Positions 12,656 to 24,500 of a stretch of 64,000 nucleotides of DNA are shown piece after piece (the first letter of the stretch is position 1; each line of letters begins with the position of its first letter). Both the position numbers and the translations under genes were made by a program. The stretch is from Smittia aterrima. Taxonomy: Eukaryota > Arthropoda > Insecta > Diptera > Chironomidae. The stretch spans positions 20,088,001-20,152,000 of the forward strand of contig CP093831.1 in NCBI GenBank assembly GCA_033063855.1, given 5' to 3'. The notes under the pieces are model-generated. The model worked only from the letters and a program-made list of their open reading frames with translations. It did not search any database and was not told the DNA's origin.

Positions 12656-14498
12656 TCAATTGTTTGTAATATAGTTAAATTTTTCCATTCCACGGTAATC
12701 ATTCGATTTCGTTGGATAAGTTCCGTAAAGTCCACTTTGCTGAAGCAAGCATGAACTTTCCATTTTTGGGAAGTGTGGCTGGTGATAGCTCTGATTCTGC
12801 TCAACGTCAGCATGTTTCCTTTTCAGAATTTTCTCATTGTAGCTGTAAGTGTGAGAGCTCTGAATATTTTCCACGTTCGATTGATAACTTGAATTGTTGT
12901 TGATTTCAGAAGAAAATCCTTCAATGGGATATTTAATATTTGTTTGGATCTGTCCAGAACTGAGATCTAAAAAACTATGACTTGAAGTTATGGTATCAGC
13001 GTTATGACAAGTGTAAGGTGGTATTTGCGAAGAATCCATTAGACGATTAGTTGTTGCAGATGAGACATTAGCAAACGGTTGTGACTCGCTCTTGAGAATC
13101 GGTTGATCCAACTGGAAAGGTCAATTTTTGGTTGAGAAGGTGTTACAAAAATTATTTTTTAACATTTCAAAATAAGCTTTGTTGCAGTATGTTGCTCTTA
13201 AGTCTAAATTAAGTCATCTTATGCTTACTTGGAATATTTCTTCTGGCAAGAATTCGTAGAGCTCGTTGGTTTGAATGGAAGGAAAGTTTTCATTTGATTG
13301 CATCTGCTGCTCGTTTGGAGCAAAAGTCTCAGAGTACGGAACAAAATTAAAGTTTTGATGATGATTTTCCTCAAAGTACTGTTCTGAAACTGGAAAATAA
13401 AAGTATTTATAGCATTCAAATAAGTTAATCAGCAGGAAACTCTGAACTCTGCTGCTTAAGGAAACTCACTGTTCAAGTTTTGGTACTGCTGGTGCTGCAT
13501 CATCTGTTCGTGTTGATAATTTCCATGATAGCTTAGAAATTGATTAGACTGCTGCGAACTGACATTCATTGCGCAATAAAAATCATGTGCTGGAAGGATC
13601 GGAGCTTCTTGTTGAGTGTGAAGTGAATTTTTTGATGAATCTGTAACGGAATTTTTCAAATATCAACAGTCGAGAAAAATAAACAAAGCAAACAATTTTT
13701 AAATATTTTGAGTGATTATTCAAGAAAACAACTTTTAAAACAATAAAGTGCTCTTACCTTTAATCAGTGGAGGTGGAAGAACTTCGCAGTTTCGTGAATT
13801 ACGTAGTTTATCGCGTTTTGCATCATTGGCCAGTGAAATTAACTAAGACGACATTTTATTGAGCTTATTCTGGTGAGTTAGAATCATTTCTGTCTTACCT
13901 TGTTTCCTACTGCGGCATCTCTGGCTAGCATTATTGCTAATCCTTTAGATCTGCGTCCAATGCCTAGTGTTCTTCTCGATTCTGAAGATTTTGGTTCTGG
14001 CCTGGGATGATCATGTAATCCTTTAGCTTGAAAGAATATTCCATACTTTGTATGACGCCAGAAGTGTGTAACTGGATAACCACAGTGACCTCGGCAAGGA
14101 AGAACATCGAGCATTCCTCCATTGCAGTTGCGATTAGGACACGGTTTGCCTGTTTGTTTACGTCTTGCTTTGTCACAAATTGCTGGCCGCAGATTGATTT
14201 TTGCTCCGTTTGGTAAACTGCACCCGACGGAGCAAACAAGAACTCCCAAACAACTTTTCTTGAGAATATTCACGTTGTGATTGTTCGTGTTTCTCATCGC
14301 CCATCCCGAGATGTGTTTTTTAGCGTCTTCATGATTTGGATTATAAACATAACGACAATGTCCATCAGCCCACTCTTGAAATTCATCTAAATCTGTTTCG
14401 TTGATCGCCGGAACGTTTGTATCATTAATATCCCAGTCGCGATCATGCGAGTTAGATTTCTGGATGTGAAAATTCGTCGGCAACATCGATGATTTCAT
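12656..14498 (-). CDS. gcm: GCM-domain transcription factor, five exons
   Basis: Coding exons in reading order: 14498-13899, 13842-13758, 13640-13470, 13389-13229 and 13111-12656. All phases agree and give 490 residues. Exon 1 carries the GCM zinc-binding DNA-binding domain, starting at DWDINDTNVP and running through SGWAMRNTNNHNVNILKKSC, CDKARRKQTGKPCPNRNC and GHCGYPVTHFWRH. The rest is a Gln/Ser/Asn-rich, probably activating, tail. The frame stays open to a Met at 14627, but a strong acceptor (pyrimidine tract ending TTCACAG, exon from 14535) argues that the hydrophobic leader is intron, so Met 14498 is chosen. In Drosophila, GCM proteins drive glial and haemocyte fate. Whether this copy is orthologous to gcm or gcm2 cannot be told. 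Confidence 0.92.
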
Positions 14499-14535
14499 TA
14501 ATAATAATTTGGATGTGAAGCGATGATTGTGATGG

Positions 14536-17220
14536 CTGTGAACGAAAGAGAAAGAAAGAATTATTGCTCTGAGAATAATTAAGATGTTAAGATCCATCAC
14601 AGTGATTACGTTCCGCTTCATTTTCAACTACAGTTCGATATCAAAATTAAATTCCAGCAATTTAGCACTTGTCGATTTTTGGTCGGTCGTTCTGAAACTT
14701 TGCCTAATCCCTGCTTGTTATACAATTATTGATGCTTCACTCGAATTAATTAGACTATGAAAGTGAACAGACACGAGAAGATTGAATCATATTTTTGAGG
14801 TGATCGCCTGTTGGGCTTCAACTGTAATTAATCATTCGTTTTCAAGTTCTAGATCAGACACTGAAAGGCACCATCAACCGATATGTTGATTACTTAGCTT
14901 CAATTTAAAATAATCAATTTTTTCTAGTCTTCTTTAACGAGAGCGCGACATGAAATTAACGAGAGTGTCGAGTGGGGCACGACTTTGGCGCCGACTTGTC
15001 TCGCATTCCTTTTAAGTCTGGCGCGCGCTTTTCCTCTTTATTTCAATGATTTCTTTGGTTTTGTTCGTCGAGTATTTCACGTGATTAATGATTTTCTTAT
15101 GATTTGCCTGTTAAAACAATTAAAAGTTCGGCTCAAATCATCACGAAGCCGCTGTCTTAGACTCGTCAAAAGATTGAAAATTGAATATCTCATTGTAATT
15201 GAGACTAGGTTTGCCTAAGTTTTGTTTATTTAATATTAAATTCTTCATTACCGATTCTCGTCAAAAAGAAGAAATATTTCTAGAACCGACGATCACCAAT
15301 TCATTCTATGTGGCGACAAATTTACTGCTGAATGATTATTAAAGACCACACAGCACCACATTTTGTCCATCTGTCGAACGAGGTTTAACAACAATAAAAC
15401 GCCAATAACGTTCATTACATTATCAACAAATTTGAACCTTCTTCTCTCGTTGTTTCTTTCGATAACGTGCGGCGATTCATTCGAAAACAAATAAAAGAGC
15501 ATAAAAAGAAAGATTTTATGACTCTCACTCTTTCGTTCTTGGATTTAGGGAAGCTCAAGCAGCAGAACAAAAGATTGATTCAATCCGATTCTGCGATTCT
15601 TTGTTGTTAGTCACAAGACTCAAGTAATTCTTTGTCGTGTTTTATTAGGGGAATTTAATTGAAATGTTTCATGAGAATTCGAAAGAAGTGGAAGCAGGTA
15701 AAATACGAAGCAACAATTAAATGAATTAAGTTATTACCGTATCACCATTATCAACTCTGTGTTATCCAAGATTTAACTGCACCTTTCACACATTTCTAAT
15801 TTTACTTATTCACGAACTTTTCTTAATTTAGTAATTTTTTTTTGAGTTTTAAATGAACTTATCTATTCAATCAATTGCGAATTCTTTAAGTTTTTATATC
15901 AACTAACAGCATCTTATGTCTTCACTAAGTAAGTACTGGAAACACTTAATTAAACAACCTTAAATTTCTTTTCAAAAATTTCTTTTGCACAACGCGAGCA
16001 GCCCTGCTTTCTTGTTTATCGTACGGCGGTTATGACGGTACTGAATTTCATGATGGTCTAGGACAAAATCATCTCCAACTCAATTGTTTTAGAAAGAAGA
16101 AACGAAACAAACACATTAAAGCGATATGTTTCATGCTAAAGAGATAGAAAACTCCACCCACAAGTCGAAGAGCAACAAGCAAAGCTCATTGGTCGGATAA
16201 AATTAACGTCGGTGTTGCGCAAGCGGCGACTTGAACGAGCGATGAGAAAACGCTTTATTTGGAATTTTGATGTGAAACTATTATGAGCCAATTGAGTGCC
16301 AGACGTACCCTTAATTGATGTAGATGTGGGTCCTTTATTAAGCGAGCCTTCCCCTACTTGAAGGTCATTAAAGTTTTTTTTCTTTTCTTTCTTCTGCAGC
16401 CCTTTTCTTCTGAATTAAAATTTATTTATTAACAATTAAAACACGTGCAAGCATGTAAATTGAGATGAAAGACCCTCCTTGAAGACTCGTACTGTTGCTT
16501 GTTTCCTCTCGAAAGAATTTGAAGGCTTCTTCAAACGAACACTATTCATTGTGAGTTTAAGAGAAATTCTTTGATTATTGTTGCATTAAAGTCGAAATTG
16601 CTCAACTTTTCGGTTCGGATAGGGGCTCAAAAACATTTTTTTGTTATTCATAATTAAATCCTCTCATGCCTGAATTAAATTAAGTGCCATTAATTACTTT
16701 TAATCGAGTGACAAAAGGAATGGAACTGTTGCATTGATGTGATTGACAAGGCGAGTTTGTGTGAATCTGAAATATGTGGATAAATCGATTAAACACACGC
16801 CGACGCAATCTGAATTCAATTGAAATTGTTCGCTTGAAAATTGGGTAAAACAAAATTTTACCCCGTCAGATGAACTCAAAAAGTTTTCTTGTTTTTATGG
16901 AAATTACGGTCGTTTGTCGCGATATGCGGGCGTATTTTCATCCGTTGATAAACGCTCGAGAGTCGTAAAGTTCAGGTGAAAATTAATGTTGAGCATGTGT
17001 CCGCCGCCGCCATCGTTTTCACTGAATTGTAATTTGAATGTTCGTTGCTTCATTATTCTGATGTCTCTTTTACCTTTTACCGTAAAAGTCTGACAACTGA
17101 TAGCGAGCTGTTGGAACTGCAGTTTACAACGAATTACTCATTTCAACCGCAAAACGATTAAATTGACATTTGGCTCGTGCTATTCTTAATTTTGTCTCTT
17201 TTTTATTAAATAGATTCGCC
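14536..17220. other. Divergent intergenic region between gcm and SPO11
   Basis: About 2.7 kb with no convincing exon. It should hold the promoters and 5' untranslated exons of both divergent genes. An acceptor-like TTTTTATTAAATAG just before the SPO11 start suggests a 5' UTR intron there. An ATGCGGGC octamer at 16924-16931 fits the GCM site consensus and could be autoregulatory, but single octamers are expected by chance. Confidence 0.4.
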
Positions 17221-19897
17221 ATGGAAAGCAATAAACACCTCAGCTCTGCTTCTTTAAAATACATTCAGCGGCAAACTAAAGTCGATGTGATCCCGCCAAA
17301 TAACGAAGCACTAGTCCTACATCCTGATAACCAAGCATCAAGACTGACGGACAAAACCTCGAGAATGTTTTTGGACAAAACGAGATTTAGTCGCAATTCC
17401 AGCAAATTGGTTTCAGAGATTGATGGACCAAACATAGGCGATCTTGATCTTTCTTTCACTGAGAAAAATAATGAGCCAGAGGCAGATTTTTTCTTCACTA
17501 AACCTCAAATTCATTCTGACATGAATTTTGCTTCGAAGCCTCCAGGAAAGAAGCCACGACTAGACGAAGAGCTATTTTCGACACAAATGTTCAATGAAAG
17601 CGAGTCTTGCAATCGTTTCACATCACCATATCAACAAAGTAGTTCTAAGTCAACCCAACAGCATCAAACAAATGCTTTCAAGATTAAAAACTCTGAAACT
17701 GAAGTTTCCATGTCATCGTGGATCGACCCATCGTGGATGGTGGTAAATCAATGGCTTGATACCGATAAGAAGCAAAACGAAAGATTCAAAACATTCAATA
17801 TTGGTAATAAGCGTACACCAAGGTTTGTGACTAACTTTAACTCATCGATTCATTCGAATGTGAAAGATCAAACGCAAGTAGACATGGATCAGGCAAGCTT
17901 AGTGCAAAATATTGAACGCAGTTGTTGGAACCAAATACAAAACGATATGGCTAGCAAGGAACTTGACATCTCTCAGTTTCCTGAAATGGAGGAATCTATT
18001 ATGTCTCAAAGAATTTCCAATAATGAGAAAATTTGTGTCAACTCTTCTTATATCAATCGGATTCCAATGAAAGTATCAATGCAGCGCATTGGTCAGTTCT
18101 ATAAGCTTCAGCTGCCAGTAGATTGGAATGCTGCCGTTGAAAATGATAATTGTAAAAGCAAAAACCTCATGGAAACATCAATTGACTATCTCCAATCCAA
18201 ATTAACAGAACTAACGAATGAGAGCGTTGCTGTCGGTTCTTGTAGCAAAGAAATTTGTGAAGACGAAAAATCAGATTTCGAAGAAATGCGTGATTCGTTG
18301 AAAGTAATGGAAAAAGATTTCGACAGTCACGAATCCTCCATAGTATCATCGACACCTAAACGAAATCGTTCTATGGATTATACTTCACAGAAAGAGCCGA
18401 GCATTGAGATACTTCCTGAAAATGATGAGAACCGGACAAAAAGCATTTTGCTAAACGTTCCAGAGATTGCTATCGAAGAGGAAAACATTTCGACGCCAAA
18501 ATCAAATGAGGTCGATAATATTTGCAATTCTCAAGCCAATAACATCATCAATTATTACTCAAATGTCAACCAAGAAAGCGATTTCATCTTCACTCAAATT
18601 CTCAGTAACTTTGATAACAAGGTTGAGACGCAAAAGCCGAACGTACCGAGTTCACAACCAACACAAGAAGAAAGTAAAGCTGATACGTTAACTGCTGATA
18701 TTGAATACCTCTCTGAACAAAATCCAACGTAAGTGTCTCGGTTTATTTTAAAATCACGAATTATCATTTCTTTTCTTTTTTTACAGATTAGCAACTGCTC
18801 GTCGAGCTGCGATTCTCACCCAAATCGAGAACATATTCAAGTCTTTGCTCGAATCGTTGGTTCAGCAGAAACCGATGGAACTTAAGATTCGAACTATCAG
18901 GAACTGGGAAGATTGTATAATAAATGATGGAGTTTTATCACAAAAAGAGTCGAGCATCATCACAAAATCGATTTGTTTCAAGAATAAAGCCAGCGAACGA
19001 ACGTTTACTCTGACCGTAATTTTAATGTGTGAGATATACAAAATGTTGTCGCGAAATATGAAGTCGACGAGACGTGAGCTTTATTACTCAGATGTCGATT
19101 TGTTTCGCAATCAAGAGAGCGTTAACATGGCAATCGAGACACTTTGTATGATGCTTAACGTACAAGAGTATGAGCTCGGTATTCTCTCAACGTCGAAAGG
19201 TCTTATTGCTGGAACCTTAACTATCGACTTCGAAACTGATAAAATCGAATACTCAGCTCCACAATCAGTTTGTCAAAACCCTTCAGCGATAACAGCGATC
19301 ACAACAAACGCAGATTTTCTTTTAATTGTAGAAAAGGAAACTGTTTTCCAACGACTTTGGAATGATAATATTCTTGAGCGCTTTGACTCGCGGATTATCA
19401 TGGTAACCGCGAAAGGATATCCCGACGTCAACACGCGAGTTTTTCTCAAGAAGTTTGCTGACTTAACAGGAAAGCCGATTTACATCATTGTCGACGCAGA
19501 TCCTCATGGCTTTGAGATCATGTGCACTTACAAATTTGGATCAATGAAGAAAGTACACAACTCGCATCATCTCGCTGTTCCGAGCATTGAATGGATCGGG
19601 TAAATATTTTACGAAATATTTTAGAGTTTTAAATATTTTTTCTTTTTTAACAGAATCCATCCGACAGACATAGCAATCTTTGAAATCGCCCACATCGCGA
19701 TGACGACAAACGAGCTAAACAAAGTAGATCATTTGTTGAAGCGTCCGTACTTGAACGAGAACTTGAGAAACGAGCTGATATGTTTGAAGGAGAATAATTT
19801 CAAAGCTGAAATCGAAAACGTTTTTCCATTCTCGACTAATTTTTTTATGAACGAATATATTCCTCTTAAAATAAGTTTAATTACAGTTCAGCCGTAA
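17221..19897 (+). CDS. mei-W68: SPO11 / Mei-W68 meiotic DNA-cleaving protein with long N-terminal extension
   Basis: Three coding exons, 17221-18728, 18787-19599 and 19654-19897, give 854 residues. Exons 2-3 are a full SPO11: the TRRELYYSDVDLF motif places the catalytic tyrosine pair at residues 602-603. The Toprim domain follows, with Glu685 in LLIVEKE and the D739-x-D741 pair in DADPHG, then HLAVPSIEWIG and LLKRPYL near the end. SPO11 makes the double-strand breaks that start meiotic recombination, acting as a dimer with a topoVIB-like partner. Exon 1 codes for about 502 extra residues. These are mostly Ser/Asn/Glu-rich and probably disordered, with more ordered patches near EVSMSSWIDPSWMVVNQWLD and MQRIGQFYKLQLPVDW. 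Human SPO11 has 396 residues and fly Mei-W68 about 330. Met 17221 is chosen because it follows an acceptor and has a good start context (GCCATGG); an upstream in-frame Met is at 17170. Confidence 0.9.
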
Positions 19898-20205
19898 TTT
19901 TAATATAAAAACCTTTTGTTAAGATTTTTTAAACAATGTAAATAAAAGGATTGCGTCTGATTGATTAGACCTCCTATTGATGTAACTCAAGTTGTTTGTG
20001 CTCTTTTATTCAAAACTGTAGAACGTTATGACGTGAGGATAAAACAATAAAACGAAGGATTATCTCACAAAAAAATTATTCTCAACGCGTGCCATACCAA
20101 GAAAAGGTGTTTAAATTTTAAACCAACTCGACGAGTAGTCAATTAATGTTCGTCCATCACGCAACACCCCCGTGAGAATAAACTAATAAACTGAAACGAT
20201 GGATC

Positions 20206-20822
20206 CTACGAAACGTTATCGACTTTTAATAAATTTATGATCCTACAAAGGGATGAAGCAAGGGAAGAGACTTTCACACGGTTTTCGGATATGATTTCCA
20301 AGCCCGCATAGTTTAACTTTGATGAAATCTGAAATGAAGCTGCTGAAAACTTGTGAAACCTAATTAGACCAACATTAATTTTTTGATTAGCGAAGTTAAA
20401 AAAAACTGACGGCAAGACAGTTTTCTTTTCACACAAATATTTTGTAAAAGTAACGCTTACTCTACCAGGTGCAAAAGCTGCGGTCAAACTCGATGATCTC
20501 CCGTTGTTCACTTCTTCAATATCAAGATCAAAAACATTTTTGACTCAATAAATTTTTCAATTTGTTCTCAAGACTGCGACAACATTTTTCTGGTTGATGC
20601 AAGTCGAGGCGAGATCATTAATGAATGTCAATTGGTTGACTCTAATCGGAAGAATTCCATGAACCGCTCTAGAAAAATGCTTGAAATCCGAAAAATGTTT
20701 TTCAACTCTTTGTCTTCGACTGCATCAGACATGAACAACAGAAATTCCATCCCGGAGATTTCAATCAGCTGAAACATTGAAACCATACGACTCAAATGAC
20801 TTTTGACCTCGGCAAGTTCCAT
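20206..20822 (-). pseudogene. Unrecognised minus-strand exon-like fragments
   Basis: On the minus strand two open stretches look better than chance. One runs from Met 20822 for 64 codons (MELAEVKSHLSRMVSMFQ...). Further on, an apparent exon ending SLTAAFAPGR meets a good donor (GTAAGC) and rejoins, in frame, a segment after CTTCATTTCAG that continues to a stop at 20206. I could not join the two stretches without hitting stops, and no family is recognised. It may be a decayed gene, a small gene with missed exons, or chance. Confidence 0.25.
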
Positions 20823-21598
20823 AGCGAGAATAGAAAAATCATTGTTCTAGGTCATAAGCTTACATCTCAATCAGTAAAGTATGTAGGAAATTCTGAGTTG
20901 CATTGATTCGCGAGAAAACGGTTCAAGTTGCTGCGGAAGACTATCAATGATGACTTTATTTTTCATAAAATATGTTGGAATTTGAAGGCACAAGTTCAAC
21001 TGCAAACATTGTGAGAATTTACAAACATGTTTTGGACTTATGAGAGCTGTCTATGTGAAGACGACAGCTTGAAGTAAATTGATTTGAGTTGCTCTTGAGT
21101 CTTCTAAGTTTCTTTCCTTATGAAAGTTAAATTTAGAATTAAATATATCAAAGTGATTACTTTTCTCTAGAGCGGTTTTAGTTTTCTTTAGTTGTTGAAG
21201 AAAAAGTAATGAATTAGTAATTTCCTGATAAAGCGATGACTAATTGAAGACTGCTAATCTTAATAAAATAACATTTACAGTGAAGAAAATTCTATAAAAA
21301 TTTAATTTACCTTATTTTTTCTTTTAAACGGTTTTTTTTAAAACAATTTAGGTTCACGTCCCGTCATCGTATTTTCACACCTCTTGCAAAGAAAAATAGT
21401 GTCCGATCTAATTTGCCGCACGAGCATTTAAAGAAAAAAATCTTAATTAAGAAAAATATTTCTTGACATATCGACAAGGTGAATTTCATTGAATTAAGGA
21501 GAAAAATTTCTTTTGTTCATTAAACAATTCGATTTAAAAAAATAAGATTTCATGCGAACTTTTCGTTTGTAGACTTTAAAACGTTGTCGGAAATTACA

Positions 21599-24500
21599 AT
21601 GGAAGGTAAAATATTTTTTAATTCTTTTTAAACATGTAAAATTTGTGTTAATCAAACTGAAAATATCATGAACATCTTAATTAAACAAACATCTTCAAAG
21701 AAACTATCATGAAAACCTCGGAACGTTCATATTTTTGCAGTTTGAAAGAGTTTTTGTAAACGTTTTAAAAAGCATCAAATATTTTTATTCTAACTCAATA
21801 TTTTTTTGATTTCAGACATCGAAGCTCAAATAAAGGAAATTCAAGACCGCAAGAAGCAATCGCAAGCTGAAGAAGAGCGCGAAAAGGGAATCGGTCTCCT
21901 CGAGAGCGGTTACTTCGACTCGGATCTTTACGATGGAAATGGCACCCAGAAGGGAAAATACGAAGGATATGTAACATCAATTGCACCAAACGAAGACGAG
22001 GATGAAGACGATGACGAAATTATCAGACCATCAGATAAGAAAACAACCGGTTTCGGTGCACCGATGGCATTTATCAATGACATTGCCAGAGTAAGTCCAC
22101 AATTACAAAATCGATATTCGACTTTTATAAAATTATGTTTTCGTTTACAGAGTGAACCTGATTATGATCCATTCGAGGCGCGCAGAACAAAGACAGTCGG
22201 CGAAAAGGAAGATGAATATCGCGCAAAAAGACGCAAGCAAGTCCTGTCACCAGCTCGCGTTGATCCTTTTGCTGATGGTAAGTTCTCATTCTCACTAAGC
22301 ACTTATAATGATTAAGATAAGGTTCTTTGGGCATTGAATAGTTTTGATTTCTTACAAGTTTGCGTGATTGATGTTTCTTGTGTTACCGAGCGAATGAGTA
22401 GTTTGTAAGACAATTTATTGTTCAAAATGTATTAATTTAATCCCAACCATTATCACAGGTCGCTGGGGACATCGGGTTAGAGTTAATATTAACTCGATGG
22501 TTGGTGCTTAAAAAGGTTCTTAGACCTTGGAAGGATTAGCCAGTGATGTGAAATGAACTCAAGGTTTTCATTTCGCATCAAAGAGCGCGAATGTGTTTGA
22601 TTGAAGTTTTCCTTATTCTTGAAGCGATATTTTTAGTTTGTTGGGATTGTTGGAACTTGAAGATATTTTCTATCTTCATATCAATTGATAATTGTGATCA
22701 TCGCAACATGTATTGGGAAAACTTCAATCAATGATGAATGTTGCAACTTAAAGAACCATTATTAATCACACAGAATTTATTTTAGGGCATTAGAATATGG
22801 ATTTGATGAAGATGATGCTGAATGATTCGGAATGATGTGTTTGAAATTGAAAGCGAAAAGCGCTGACAAAGTTTTCAGACACAGCTTCTGGGTCAGCCAA
22901 AAGCCACTCGATCAACACGTACGTATGATGTGAATTACATTGGGACTTGCTTGTTTTTCTTCTTATTTCACATAGAAGCATTTCCCAATGTACTTCCGAT
23001 GTAGAGTTAACTGCTAAATCGATGAAACAATCTCGTTTCCATTTAAACAATTATCGAAATTTGTTTTATCGTTCTCTGCAGATTATAAATTAAATTTAAA
23101 AACTTTCATGATCGATATTTAACTCTTTTTGTTCTTTCGTCATTTTATTACAGGCGGAAAGACACCAGATGTCAAGTCCCGAACGTACACAGAAATCATG
23201 CGTGAGCAGCAACTGCGTGGAGAGGAAGCTGAGCTACGCAAGAAAATTCAAGAAAAAGCAAAAGATGGAACGTTAAAAGTGTCATCATCAAATGGCGATG
23301 GATCTCGCACAGAAGCCAAAAAGAGAGGCCGTTGGGATCAGACAATTGAAGAACAATTTGTACCAGCGAAAAAATCAGCATCAGGAGCATTAACACCAAC
23401 ATGGGATTCAGATGTAAGTGTTTATATTTGAAATCTGCTAAACAAGAACATAATTTATGAAAGCCTCAATGGCGGGCGACTTATGTTCGGTTCGATATAT
23501 CATGGGAAGGTCATGGGTTCGAATCCAAAGATTCTCATTGAAAAATTATTTTCAAATTTAATGTTGCGACAAGAGATTACAAGCAACTTCCGAAATGATG
23601 TGACAAAGTAGGAACATTTGTTCCAAAATGAATTGGCCTTTCACTCAAACCATAGACACGAGTGATAGCTCATGATTTTCTTAAATGCTGATCGGAATGC
23701 TTAATTTTATTTTTCGGGCTTTAAAGAAAAATTATTTCTTTTTCACAAATTAATTTTTTTTACTCTTTACAGAAAACACCAGCCGATCATCGTTGGGACG
23801 ACACTCCTGGACATAAAGGCAGTGAAACTCCGGGTGCAACTCCAAGTGCTCGAATCTGGGATGCAACTCCCGCACATACTGCAACAACACCTGGACGTGA
23901 CACATCTGCTCAAGAGAAATCGACAAGACGCAATCGCTGGGACGAAACTCCAAAGACAGAACGTGAAATTCCCGGACATAATTCGGGATGGATGGAGACT
24001 CCTCGCGCTGATCGAGGCACTGGCGAAACAATAATTGATTCTACGCCTGGTGCATCAAAGCGTCGTTCCCGATGGGATGAAACTCCTTCAGCAAATACAC
24101 CTTCAATGACACCGTCAGGAGCTTCAATGACTCCCAGTATTACAACTCCCGGACATGCAACTCCCTCATTATTCACACCTAACAGTGCAACCCCAATCGG
24201 AGCCAAAGCTATGGCAATGGCAACTCCAACTCCTGGACATTTGGCATCGATGACACCAGAACAGCTTCAAGCTTATAGATGGGAAAAAGAAATTGACGAA
24301 CGCAATCGTCCATTCTCTGATGAAGAACTGGAATCATTATTTCCACCTGGATACAAAGTGTTGCCACCTCCGGCAGGTTACATTCCTATTCGAACACCAG
24401 CTCGTAAACTTACAGCGACTCCAACACCAATGGCTGGCACACCAGTAGGATTCTTTATGCAACAAGAAGACAAAACGACAGCAAAATTTATCGATAACCA

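Noticed and set aside
14499..14627. N-terminal extension of the five-exon GCM protein with a signal-like hydrophobic stretch
   Set aside because: The hydrophobic codons are the pyrimidine tract of a strong splice acceptor ending at 14536, so this is probably intron; GCM proteins are nuclear.
16924..16931. GCM-site octamers at 6264, 16924 and 20302 as evidence of autoregulation
   Set aside because: Three matches to a degenerate octamer in 64 kb are about what chance predicts; only the site near gcm is mildly suggestive.
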